A stretch of 64,000 nucleotides of DNA from Volvariella volvacea V23 (lineage: Eukaryota; Basidiomycota; Agaricomycetes; Agaricales; Pluteaceae). Of the stretch, positions 1 through 10,694 are shown piece after piece. The notes below the pieces were generated by a model, which saw nothing but the letters and a program-made list of their open reading frames with translations, searched no databases and was not told the DNA's origin. Position 1 is the stretch's first letter; each line of letters begins with the position of its first letter. Location: NCBI GenBank assembly GCA_000349905.1, contig KB722741.1:178762-242761 (forward strand). Direction: 5' to 3'. Both the position numbers and the translations under genes were made by a program.

Positions 1-1439
1 GCAACGTGCGCGGATTGACAACCTTAACACCGAGCGCCGTGTGTGGGGATACAGCACGGGACAGTTCGGTCGGTCCGGCGCTGTCAACAAAGGTGAACAA
101 AATTGAGTTTGGACGGCGATTGCGTGTTGATGTTACACATACCTTGATCTGTCAAGTGACACACGCCTTGTGTGTGTGATCGTCGGAAACAAAATGGGTA
201 TTTGGAGAAGTATGTCCTAATCGCTTCTCACAATGCGTGAGTTTGTCGTATACCCATTAAGTTGTGCATCCCTGATAGTCAATTGGCATGCATGCGACAC
301 TAATGGGGAAGGTAGATTTTTGAACCATCGCTTGCCGTGCACTGGCCTGTGGCGAGGTATGATGACCGTTGCTATTGGACCGTTGTCGCAGCCAACAGAA
401 TGACTTGTGCATCAAATCAAAGCTGCAGCAGGTCCATGATTTTCAGGGAGTTAACGACGCTCCCTCATGGATCGTATTATGTTGGCTCCATTTTCCGGTT
501 ATCAGGCTGATGAACTTTCTGGAAAGCGGTGCACTGAATAATTCATTGTCAGAGACGACATAACTGTCTGTTATCAGCAAAAATAGTCAGTCATGACTAT
601 AATGAAAACGTTCAACGACTAGCCCGCCTGACGGCGGGAGATATTGCCACGCCTTTATCATGACCTTGAATATCTGAAGAAGAATTTCGTGTCGGAAACA
701 ATCTCCACCTTCGAAATGCACAAAAATTGTGTGCGGGGTGACGAGCCATGTCCAACAACGCGCAGTTCGCATTGTGACTCGAATTTGCCTGGCTCCACTC
801 AGGACACAATACAAGGCACAGGGGAATTTACCTCTATCTCAAGCTCCACAATGTGATGCACCGGCAGGCTGATTGCTGAACGAGGTCGGCATATCACAAG
901 AGACATACCCTCGGTAGTATGCGCTATAGACATGTGGTTCGAGTTGTTCGGGGGCTCAGCCATACTTGAAGGTGTTAGGACGAATAATGGGGAATCCCGA
1001 CGGAAAATATTCCAGAGTGCGCTCCGGATATTGTGGGGAATCGGGCTGCAATAGAGAGGCGGGTGGGTAAATCGGCTTGATATTGGAGTGGGTAGATATC
1101 TGATACCCGGTGTCGACACATTCCTTCGGGAGTCAAGCGGCCAAAATCCGTTCGGTACTTCCCATTTTACTCGCGTCCAATTGGATGAAACTAGTAAGTA
1201 GCAATCTCAAGTTGATTGTAGGAGAGAACTCGGTAGGACTCACCCCAAATGCAAAGTTGAAAATGGAGCAGACAGCATCAAAAGGATGAAAGTCATCACA
1301 TCTCTCTCGGCAGTTGAGTGCCCTTCTGTTTCCAGCCTCTAACCGATTATCACCATGGGTGAGAGCAAACTTGAAGCCATCCCGCCAGAATGCATTATAC
1401 CAATAATAAAATTCAGAACCGAATGACACAAGCAGTCCC
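1..1439. other. Intergenic, no supported gene
   Basis: Only short open frames with no recognisable domain, coding bias or intron structure are present on either strand. The right part should hold the 3' untranslated region of the minus-strand Apn1 gene that ends at 1440. Nothing repetitive or mobile was seen. Confidence 0.5.
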
Positions 1440-3179
1440 TTACTCCTCGCTTCCTTCATCTTCACTCGTCTCACTTTCATCCTTCTTTTTGCCGCGCCTC
1501 GTACCAGCCTTGCTTTTACCTTTAGCTGCACCTTTCTTAGACGCTTTCTTTGCCTTTGTTGCGACCAAATCCAATGGCCGACCAACACTATTCACAACCG
1601 CTCTCATTTCCTTCTCGAGTTCCGCAATGTCAGGCGATCCGCCTAATGACAGCTTGTGCAAAATCTCGATTTCTTTCTTTCGAACTATTTCTTGGTTATC
1701 GTGAATCGGCGTTTCGAGGATAAGTGGAATATTCTGAGTGCGGGGATCAGTGAGGATATGTGAAAATGCTTGAAGTGTGAGGTGTCCCCTGCGGTATGAA
1801 TTAGAAATGATAGAGTATTCGCTGATGAGACGCACAATCCGACGTTCGTATGAAGGTCTCGTTTTGAGTTCAATTCGGCACGGGAGTCGTTCAGATGAAG
1901 GCCACGTAAATATTGGATGCCGATCACCTCTTCAAATTCTTTCACTGAGTTGAGTGGCACACTCGTGAGCATAAAATGGACAATTCATAACCTGAAACAT
2001 ACTAGTTGCACTAGAAACTATGTTCAAAGCTCATCAAACAGAAAGGACTGAATCACTTACTTCCAGGTGTCTTTTGTTCTGATGTCGTATCCCTGGTAAA
2101 GCAAGAGTTATGAAGAAGGGTTGAGTATACTTCGAAACCCAAAGTGTCTAAGCCCTTACAGCAGAAAATACGTGGCCTTCGGCATGCTTTATGAGTAGAC
2201 TCTCACGACAGGGGTAGCTTCTTACATGTGTCCAGGCAAACACCCACTCGAGACTTGTCTTGAACTTTCTCGATGATCATCGCGATTTCCGAAAACTTCG
2301 CACCGACTATATTGGTTTCACCTGACTTGTAGGGCACGGTCGGGATAAGGAGAAGTTACCGGGTAGAAAACTCACCATGGTTTCTATCACTATCGTAACA
2401 CCAGGGCACTCCTCATGGGCACGGTTTATGGATTCCGCTACGTAATTCAGGGAGTCTTCAATAGAACCTGCTCCAACTGTTGAACCCGGGCTGCGGTAGT
2501 GTGAGAAATGTAATGAAGCGAGGAACGGTCAGTCATACTGGAAGTTGTATAGTTTAAGCCCTAGCTGCTTGCAGCGTTTAATTTCATCAATGAAGCATTC
2601 ATAAGATTTCTCCCGCTTTGCCCTTGGAGAGTTAAGTTTGACAGTCTGGGAAAATAAAGACAAAACGCACGAATCGGGATTTGCAAGGTTTATGAGGTAG
2701 TTCCCGTGTGGCAAGACGACGTCGGGGGAGTAACCATGTTCCGCTAAACGCGATTTGAAAGCGCTGATGGATGTCTCAGTTAGTGGCTTGGACGTCCACC
2801 GGCGCTGTGACTTGAGAAATAGAGCAAATGCATTTGCGCTGTCCGCATTCTTAATCGACGAGGTGTTCCACCACAAACGTGTAATGACGTACCCTATTGA
2901 CGCAGCGGATGTAATCGCATTCTCCACACCACCTGCAGCAGATTCATGTGCCCCAACCTTCCATGGTGTATTCACGCGTTCTGGAAACACTACATCAGGC
3001 TGTTGAGACTGAGATATAGCCTTAGTCCGGGTACGCTTCTTGGAGTGGTCGTCAGAATCTGACGAGTCTAAAATATTAATTGCGGTGTGGTTTCAGTAAT
3101 CTCTGTCATACATACCATTCCCCTTGTCCCTGACACGTTTTCTTGTAGAACTTTGGCTTGCCTGGCGTGTCTTTGCCAT
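1440..3179 (-). CDS. apn1: Apn1-type AP endonuclease (endonuclease IV family), multi-exon
   Basis: DNA base-excision repair enzyme that cuts the backbone 5' of abasic sites and trims 3' blocks; expected in the nucleus. I chose the ATG at 3179-3177. Exon 1 ends at 3116 before a gtatgt donor, exon 2 runs 3067 to about 2534, and further short exons follow. The spliced protein shows GAHESAAGG, PHGNYLINL, the motif FHPGS rebuilt across an intron (CA|C), VIETM, CLDTCHVFSAGYD, GLHLNDS, RDLH and LILETP. From knowledge of endonuclease IV these carry the nine metal ligands (His, His, Glu, Asp, His, His, Asp, His, Glu), so the enzyme should be active. The N-terminus is basic and Ser-rich. The C-terminus ends in a Lys-rich then acidic tail, a likely nuclear-localisation region. 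The neighbouring gene to the right is a degraded dehydrogenase, so no operon-like link is implied. Exact boundaries of the middle exons are my manual splicing. Confidence 0.9.
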
Positions 3180-3349
3180 TACAAGCAGAGGCTTAGGATA
3201 GCGACGCGTGCAGGTTTTCAGAGAGTGCAGTGGCACATGCATGTTTTGAGTTGTTTGCGCGGACACCGCCATACCACAGGCCACAGCCGCGGTCAAGTCT
3301 TGACGGAGTCTTTAACTTGGGCACTGATAACGCAGCCTCGATCTATCGA

Positions 3350-4509
3350 CTAACTCACTAATGGAACTCCTCTGATAGTCTCCTCGATTGCATCTCCCAA
3401 GCCAGCAGTCGTGTCATTGCCGTGCATGTCAATAGGTCTGGTTCTCCCCTCCCGCGCTGCTTTGGCCTTCTTTAGTACATTTTCTATTGCAAGCATCACA
3501 GCCCCTGCAACATCCTTCTCTTCAAGGTGTTCTAGCATCATTTGGCCTGCCCATATCATACTAATGGGATCTGCTACTCCCTTTGCCGCAATATCAGGAA
3601 CAGTGCCGTGTACAGGTTCGAAACGACTAGGCATCCACTCTTTGCTTATATCGTTTCGCTTGGACTCCGGATTCCAATTTGCTGAAGGCACGATGCAGAT
3701 AGTCCCGGTACATGCTGGTCTGAGATTGGAGGGTATATTGCCGAATAGGTTTGAGCCGATGACCACATCAAAAATATGCAGGCATTGGACGAAATGTGCT
3801 CGGAGAATATCAATACGGTATTTCTCCACTTTGATGTCTGGATAATCTTTTGCAATGGCTTCTACCCGCTCATCCCAATATGGCATCGTAATGAATGTGT
3901 CATCAATTTCTTCGCAGATCGGCTGCGGGCAAGTTCGAATGCGTAGCGAATTACTCGATCCACTCCCCTCCGCGTAAACACCGTATTCTATATAACAGTC
4001 TCCCTTTCTGTGCCTTTAAAAATCCTTCATCTAGTCAAGCTATGCTTCCCTTCCGTATTCTCCTCCATCGTTAGGATTTCCCTTAGTTGGCGAGTGGTGA
4101 GGTGACGCCAGGCATGAATCGACACGGCCTCAGATTGGTGTATTGATCGAATACTCGCCAAAAGAGCAGTAAGCTACCCCACAATGAAATATGATCGGAG
4201 AGTCTTGCTGGATCACCCGCTGCGACACCGCCTTTGTGAGCCTAGTGAATCCTAAGCAATCTAAACGCACTCACCTGCACCAAAACAGATTGTATTGCAT
4301 TGCTGTGACGTTGTGTTCTGCTCATCTGGGAGCATCCTCCCGTGCTCGGGATAGTAAACGCAAGATGCCCAGGGGTAATGCCGAAACTCCAAGGTGAAAG
4401 TAAATCTCGAAGCAGCTGCCTCCAAGCATCGGAGGGCAGAAGGCATTACCTCTAATCCAATACCATCACCCGGAAGCACTGCGATGATGTATGGACGTGG
4501 GGTGTTGAT
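3350..4509 (-). pseudogene. Tartrate/D-malate dehydrogenase pseudogene
   Basis: A decayed member of the NAD-dependent beta-decarboxylating dehydrogenase family (tartrate, D-malate, isopropylmalate, isocitrate). Near 4480 it has the start motif VLPGDGIGLEVM; near 4150-4200 DHISLWG and YTNLRP; near 3950 FTRRGVDRVIRYAFELARSR; and from 3886 down to 3350 the C-terminal half with GSNLFGNIPS, ACTGT, FEPVHGTVPDIA and MMLEHL. Between these pieces frames change and stops occur. The block GTERETVI-stop-NTVFTRRG has TAG at 3990-3988, where the family normally has Gln. A TGA lies 10 codons before that block, at the place of a conserved Gly stretch, and a TAA directly follows PLAN. The substrate loop between the frames is too short for normal introns. 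The C-terminal 178 codons are still open, so decay looks fairly recent. Expression of a functional enzyme is unlikely. Confidence 0.8.
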
Positions 4510-5401
4510 TGGAGTAAGAAATCACGGGAGTAACCGCTCCCCAGCATTGGTGTGAATTATATAGATCGTGTGTAAAACGGCTACTTCCCGGTGTTGGGGT
4601 CATGACTGACGTTCTCTCTAAGTTCATTCCCCAAATTACATCACTACGCTATACGATTAGCATTAATGTTATGAAGGTTTGCTAATTCATTTCTTTCTCT
4701 AGTCGTCGAGCATTTGACCAATTCCTTGCGTTATGATATCAAGCAGGTCAAACTCCAATCGTGGCAATTTGATATGCACAATTTGCCTCTGATCGTTTCA
4801 CCATTACTTGGTGCGCTGCCCACAACGAGGTTCATTATTTCCCCCGTTTCACGGGTTTTACTCTGTGTTGACTCATACGTAAACTCCGCCGTTGTGTGCT
4901 GACAGGAACACGGCATTAGACACTTTAATTATATTCTCTCCGCTGCGCTCTTAATTACCAGCCTGTGCTAGTGCTCACGAACTCCGTGTTCAGTTATGCT
5001 TAACACTCTCATCACGCATTGTTTGATTGACGAGATACTTAAGCAAGAATGCTTAGCCAAAGATCTGCCCGAACTCCAATGTGTCACGATGAGGTGAGCC
5101 TTACCGTGCTTCCGAACTCAGCGAAGCACCCTTGATTTTTTGCCCGCTGACCCTACATAGGATGGACCTACAAGGGTTTGCCAGCTTCGCTTTTTGACTA
5201 CCTCTTTATAGCACTTCAACACAGCATCACATCGTCGTTCCCGTGCTCTAGTGTCCTGGTAAGTGCCTAAACCTCTCTATATCCTCTCTATATAACAGAC
5301 AATCGCACACAGCAGCTCACAGCCCACTTCTCTCCAGCTCGTTAAATTATCCACCATTGCGCGAGTTTTTGCATCACTCGCCAGTCTTTTAACCCACCAG
5401 A
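4510..5401. other. Intergenic with a TATA-like box before the F-box gene
   Basis: No coding signal was found. A TATATAA box lies at 5289-5295 in a pyrimidine-rich stretch, about 107 bases before the ATG at 5402, and could be the core promoter of that gene. Confidence 0.4.
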
Positions 5402-7330
5402 ATGTCATTTCCCAACGGGATCGCCGCCACCTTCGAAGACACAGACGGACTGATATATACTAGCCCATTAACATATGACCGCGTCAACGGTGGACGCCAC
5501 ATTCAATCCAAGTTCCCCATTTTCCAACTCCCAATCGAACTCTTTGGCTGTTTCTTCCCATACCTCGACAACAAGGACCTTGCGGCGCTAGCGTTGGTGG
5601 ATCGGGACTGCCGCCAATGGGCTCGGTCGATGCAATTTGCAAACGTTACGTTAGACTATGGCCCGAAATCGTCCGAGATTTTTTGGCAACTCAAGGTGGA
5701 GACGGACGAACAAAGAAAATTTCATTCGTCCAGTCAAATCGACAGCGTACCCCCTGTCACTATCAGCTCTTGCATCCGCAGATTGATCGTTTTGGGACCT
5801 CCTGCCATCATCACAAAGCCATATCCCCGCGAACGACTCCTATGCCCTGACACAGCTTTTGAGGCTTTGTTCCCTTGCGAAGACGCTGAATGCCGGGAGC
5901 GTAGCTACTTCCGATTGCTGGGCCGTATCGTTAGACAGTTGCCGAACCTCCAGGTGTTGGACTGGAATTGCAGCATGGTGATGGAGAAGGGTGTGCTCAA
6001 TGATGTCCTCCGCTCCAATATTCGGCACCTGAGGCTTAACAACATCCGAGCTGGGGAGGACGACGCAGAGGTTCCAGGACTCGTGTATACTTGTCCTCGG
6101 TCTCATCTGAATTCTCAAAACGATGGATGTGGGGACGAGACAGAGGAAGTTTCATTGGAGGATGGGAGTTTGCCGCTAGAGAGCCTTGTTGCTGGTGTGA
6201 GCTGGCCGATTTGCGGGTCCACCGCAGTCGGAGATATTGGTCCGTTCCTGAGCGAGCTTATCAGGGTCTCAGCGCCTACCCTAAAGAACCTGGCCCTCAG
6301 AGACTGGTCTCCCAGCGCACTTGCGAGTGGCCGCGTTTACGAGCTTGCCGGAGACTTACAATGCCTCCAACGACTTCGCAATGTGGTACTGGACGAAATA
6401 TGCGTCAAGCCACTTGATAGACTCCTCGGTCCACGGACCAGTGTTACGTCCCTTACTGTTGATAGCCTCGCCGAACATTCCCGAAGATATCTCGTCGACC
6501 GCGGCGCTATTCCTTCTTTGGAGCATTTGCACTGGATCTACGCCGAAGACTCGTTCCCCGATATGATGACTTTCCTCGATGCAAACCGTCAACTCACCTT
6601 CTTTGCTATCTCGACAGCCATCCCAGCAGACCTCATTACTACAGAGCTCCTTCCCAAATTCGCGTCGGATTTCCACTTCCTCACTTCCCTCAATCTCAAG
6701 TGGTCTGGAGCTACGATCCCAGAGGACTCGTTAGAGCTATTGGCAAAAATCCACTGTCTCAAGCATATGTGGATATCTGCCGGTTGCCAGGCAGGCTGTC
6801 GCCACACATGGGAGATCGATCACGCTGCGTTACGAGATGCCTTAAAGCCACTTGCGAGACTGGAGACGTTTGCTGTGACAAGGGACACTTATAGCATTCG
6901 CGTCCATCCTCTGAGGGATCCGGATCCAGCGGTTTACTATATGAATCAGAACTTCCCCGTCGGTGTTACGTTTGCAGATTATTTGAACGAGGATGAGATG
7001 AGGGACGGATATCTTGGTTCGGGTGTAGTTAGGAATGGTTTAATGACGAGAGGTTGGGAGCGCTGGCACCGTTCTATGATGCACGTCGAAGCGCAGAAGT
7101 ATGTGGAATGCTTCAGCAAGCTGACGTGGTGTTTTATTGGTCAGATATGCTGGGCGGTCGTCGAGGAAGATAGCAATACTACGCAATCGCCACCTTCTGC
7201 GGACAAGGAAGGTACTACTGCATCAAGTCATACTTGTCGCAAGGCAGTAGCAGAGCACAACGGGGAACGGGATCCTGACTTGAAGCATTTACATAGACGA
7301 TGGGGAATTGTTAACGAATTCCCACTTTGA
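5402..7330 (+). CDS. F-box protein with degenerate leucine-rich region
   Basis: A single uninterrupted frame of 642 codons. Residues about 40-75 form an F-box (PIELFGCFFPYLDNKDLAAL followed by VDRDCRQWA), the part that normally binds Skp1 in an SCF ubiquitin ligase. The remainder has irregular leucine-rich strands (for example LQVLDWN, IRHLRLNNIR, LKNLALRDW, LTSLNLKWSG) of the sort that bind substrates. The C-terminal 50 residues are polar and probably disordered. It lacks introns, unlike most genes here. It is not an obvious close paralogue of the F-box genes at 29720 and 53996. The substrate cannot be named. Start choice: the first ATG, with a TATA-like box upstream and an F-box close to the N-terminus. 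Confidence 0.8.
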   Translation: MSFPNGIAATFEDTDGLIYTSPLTYDRVNGGRHIQSKFPIFQLPIELFGCFFPYLDNKDLAALALVDRDCRQWARSMQFANVTLDYGPKSSEIFWQLKVETDEQRKFHSSSQIDSVPPVTISSCIRRLIVLGPPAIITKPYPRERLLCPDTAFEALFPCEDAECRERSYFRLLGRIVRQLPNLQVLDWNCSMVMEKGVLNDVLRSNIRHLRLNNIRAGEDDAEVPGLVYTCPRSHLNSQNDGCGDETEEVSLEDGSLPLESLVAGVSWPICGSTAVGDIGPFLSELIRVSAPTLKNLALRDWSPSALASGRVYELAGDLQCLQRLRNVVLDEICVKPLDRLLGPRTSVTSLTVDSLAEHSRRYLVDRGAIPSLEHLHWIYAEDSFPDMMTFLDANRQLTFFAISTAIPADLITTELLPKFASDFHFLTSLNLKWSGATIPEDSLELLAKIHCLKHMWISAGCQAGCRHTWEIDHAALRDALKPLARLETFAVTRDTYSIRVHPLRDPDPAVYYMNQNFPVGVTFADYLNEDEMRDGYLGSGVVRNGLMTRGWERWHRSMMHVEAQKYVECFSKLTWCFIGQICWAVVEEDSNTTQSPPSADKEGTTASSHTCRKAVAEHNGERDPDLKHLHRRWGIVNEFPL

Positions 7331-7784
7331 AGGGACACGACATTTTAGAGCACTAGATCCGTGTGTATTCTCTTCCATTTTCATAGAGCACTAGGTTTAC
7401 GATATGACGTATAATACGAGTACAGAAAGTAGAATTAGTGAAGAAAGCCGGGTTTTTTCAAATCAACACTCAAGTAGTAGCCAGAATGTCGTCTCCGCCT
7501 GTCATGACATCCCAGATAGAAATAGCGAGGGACGGGTCAGAGCATTGTGACATCACTGGGAATCGGATACTGGGAGCTTAGGTGTCTGGACTTCTCAGGT
7601 CTGTCGTCAAGTTTGTGATATAGCCCATGTAGCTGCTCGCTCATGCAAAGACATTTTTTGATACAGTATGTGCACGGCGATAGCTCAACATCTCTCGATA
7701 TTTGTCGAATTTTCTCATTCGCTATCTCACAGAGAATTTTGCTCGCAACAGCTAAGAATAGCGCATGTATTGGTATAGATAACG
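7331..7784. other. Intergenic, no supported gene
   Basis: This is the 3' flank of the F-box gene. The minus-strand open frame running into this area (7537-8037) is opposite the N-terminal coding part of the transporter and shows no domain, so it was not called. Confidence 0.4.
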
Positions 7785-10493
7785 ATGATACGAGTCGCAC
7801 AACCACTGCGGGTTTCTCTCCATTCGCCCTCTCCCAACGTGTCTTCGGCAGTCCTCTTGGATATTTCTGCTCACCAGGCTTCAGAGAAGTCAGAAGGTTA
7901 TAACGACTCAACGTCAGGTCATCTCGATGCCTACAGAGGACCGGTGGTCTTCGAGAAATATCTGCACTATTCCGCCATTCAGCGACAGGCGGAGGACAAA
8001 TCCCAGGGTACAAAGGACCATACAGAAGTTCTTGCATCTAAGCCTGTCGACTAACAAGAAATCGGAATGGCACCAGATCAAATTGAGAGAATGAACATCT
8101 CAAGAGCTCTTTGCATTGCTTCTTGGGCCAGCATCTTTAACCTAATCACGACGGATATATTAGGTCCATTTAACGCCCAATTTGCCATCTCTCAAGTTGG
8201 TTGGGTTCCGGGTCTGCGTTATTCTAAACGTCTGAATGAATGCATACTTACCTTTAATGTATGCAGGGATTATTTTATATTTCTATAGTGAGCGCGAGTT
8301 CAATTTGTTCTTTTAAGGTCTACTAATTGGCAGGCAGTGGGACTAGCCGCATTATATACAGGTCTCATTCTGTGGAGATTGTTTATCCACTTGGATTCCG
8401 TTCGGTATCCGCTGAAGACGTATGCTGACATCGCTGAACGAATATTTGGACGAACTGCTCGACATGCTTGCAACATCCTTCAATCAATCCAGCTTCTGGT
8501 AAATGTAGGTGACCTGAATCGGGTAATGTCCTCTATATTCACCCATTTTCTTGCAGGTAGCTACAATATGTTTGCGTAACAGTCAGTCGTTAGCTCAAAT
8601 TACCGAGGGAAAGGTCAGTGACTAGATAGGTTACTGAATTGAGATCCGTGATCCTTATCTCGTGTTCTTTCAGCTTTGCTTCTCAGTAGCTATTCTTATC
8701 TGGCCAATAGTTGGGGTAGTTCTTGGTCAGATACGAACACTAAAGATAGGTCATTATCCATGTACGTCGGCTATGCGCTGAACGGAGATGGTAGAACTAC
8801 GGGTGGCTTGCCAACAGCGCTATCTGATACGAGCTGTAAAATAGAACGACGACACGCAGATCGACAATTTCGGTTACCATAGGATTAACCTTTTAATTAT
8901 CTTTATCTCCATGGGTGTTATTGCCCATCACCCGCCAAATTTCAACTCTGCACAGAAAACGTTTGAAATGGACCCTGGACCTGTGATGGCCATCGGATTT
9001 GGGTATTTTCCTTTGTTCCACCAGGTATGCGCAGTAGGTACCCCTTGGTTCGATCTGAACTTATATCTAATTTCAGGTAAACGGGATTATGAATATGGTA
9101 AGCCAAAAACTGCATCCAAGGAAGTCCAATCCTTCACGGGTCTCATGGGAATGTGAACTCTTAACAGGTTTTTGCTTATGGTGGTGCAATGATCTTTCCG
9201 GAGATGGCGAGAACCTGTAGCAGATAACGTCCCTGACCAGGTTTATTTTTAGATGGCAGAGATGCGGAGGCCGCTGGATTTGTGGAAGGGAATGTTAGGT
9301 GGAAGGCAATTCCTTCCAGGATAGTATTTCTCATTCCTGCTCTCAAGGTTATGGCCCAAGCGCTTATATTCTCAGCATACTTGCTCTGTGGTGTTTTTAT
9401 CTACGTGGTCTGGAATTCAGAGGTTTTCTGCAGATTCTGAGTTAGATATGTGCATTTAGTCTTTGCAAGGTCAGTTTACTCTCCCATTAGCCTACCGAGG
9501 CATATCAAGCTTTGCCTGGCAAACGGTTGGTACGTCACCCCGCACTAATTCAGTGAAATGGGAGCAACTCACAATAATACAACGTTTCAGGAAATATCCT
9601 GGCCTTAGTAACTGGCATCATCGCCGCTGGTCTGTATTGGAATTAATTGCGTGTACCCCCGATACCCTTCTACGCTGTTACTTACAGCTACATCGCTACC
9701 CTCAGAGGTCATTTATATCAACGTGGTGGAAGAACGGTTCGAAGGTCCCCCACTGTTGAGTACAAGGGGTCGTTTAACCTGGTCGGGTAAGTAGGGTAGG
9801 CGGTAAAAAATTAACCTTACTAAGAATTTTTTTTTTAGTCCTAGTAACGACATACTGCTCATTAGGTATCGACACGACTTATAAAGATCTCCTTGATCGA
9901 CTGACGTACTGTGCTATACTCACCAAAAATAGCCTTTGTCATTGGTTCTGCTATCCCAAAAATTGCATCCATAGTCGGCTTAATAGCCGCCATAGCTATA
10001 ATGCAGTGCACGTACACATTCTCTCCATTATTCCGTTTCGGATATGATGTCTCGATAGATGCCATGAGCGGCGATGTGGAATTCGTTCCCGGTCAAGGAA
10101 CGAAGAATAGGATTGACAGTTGGAGAGAATGGAGCAGATGGAAGAGGGTGGGTGTCCTTGGACAATTTGCCAGATACGTAGGAAAGTATTCCCGCAACTT
10201 CCGTCTAGAGCCTATTTAGTGGGAAATGGTATTTTAAGCTTTTCAATCTGCTTTTCAGTCTCGGAGCTCTGGCGATGGCGTGTCTTGGTGCGTACTCTTC
10301 ACCTTGATCTCCCATTTTTTATGACTTTGGATGTGGCATAGGGATGTGGGGAGCTGGAGAGTCCATTAGGGCGGCATTTGAAATTTCAACTGCAACTTCG
10401 TTTGGGTGTGCAGCCCCTGTGTGGTTATTTAGGGATACAGGGCTATTGCTGCAATTCATCGTGTCACATCTGAATTATGAATTCACCTGTTGA
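7785..10493 (+). pseudogene. Amino-acid transporter (AAAP/Aa_trans type), probably inactivated
   Basis: A many-exon gene for a polytopic permease that would move amino acids with protons across the plasma or vacuolar membrane. Recognisable blocks in order are KYLHYSAIQRQ, LITTDILGPFNAQFAISQVG, LILWRLFIHLDS, PLKTYADIAERIFG, LCFSVAILIWP, FAYGGAMIFPE, LIFSAYLLCGVF, LVTGIIAAGLY, YINVVEERFEGPPLLSTRGR, AFVIGSAIPKIASIVGL, FSPLFRFGYDV and a C-terminal GESIRAAFEISTATSFGC. Four features suggest damage. TAA at 8052-8054 lies in frame between the N-terminal tail and the first membrane domain. The intron expected after FPE has AT instead of GT at 9204. The frame is lost after IAAGLY near 9640. The frame changes again near 10215. 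An intron of about 50 bases could just remove the first stop, so one lesion is uncertain; the others are harder to explain away. The start is not well defined. Confidence 0.6.
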
Positions 10494-10694
10494 GTACCAT
10501 TCTACAATTAAATGACAAACCGAATTGCTATCAGTCACACTAAGAAAGCTCTTGTACACTGAGCTGGCACTATTGCGGAGTGGTAATCCAGTTACGAGTC
10601 CCAATCTCCCGTTCAGATGTATTTGATCCTACTTGACACGCTGACAAAAGCAAACTGACACTAAGTTAAACCATACAGATTATCTGACCTCGCC

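Noticed and set aside
1390..1704. Plus-strand frame rich in Ser/Phe/Leu
   Set aside because: Antisense of the Lys-rich C-terminal tail of apn1.
7537..8037. 166-codon minus-strand frame
   Set aside because: Lies opposite the transporter N-terminal coding region and shows no domain or intron structure.
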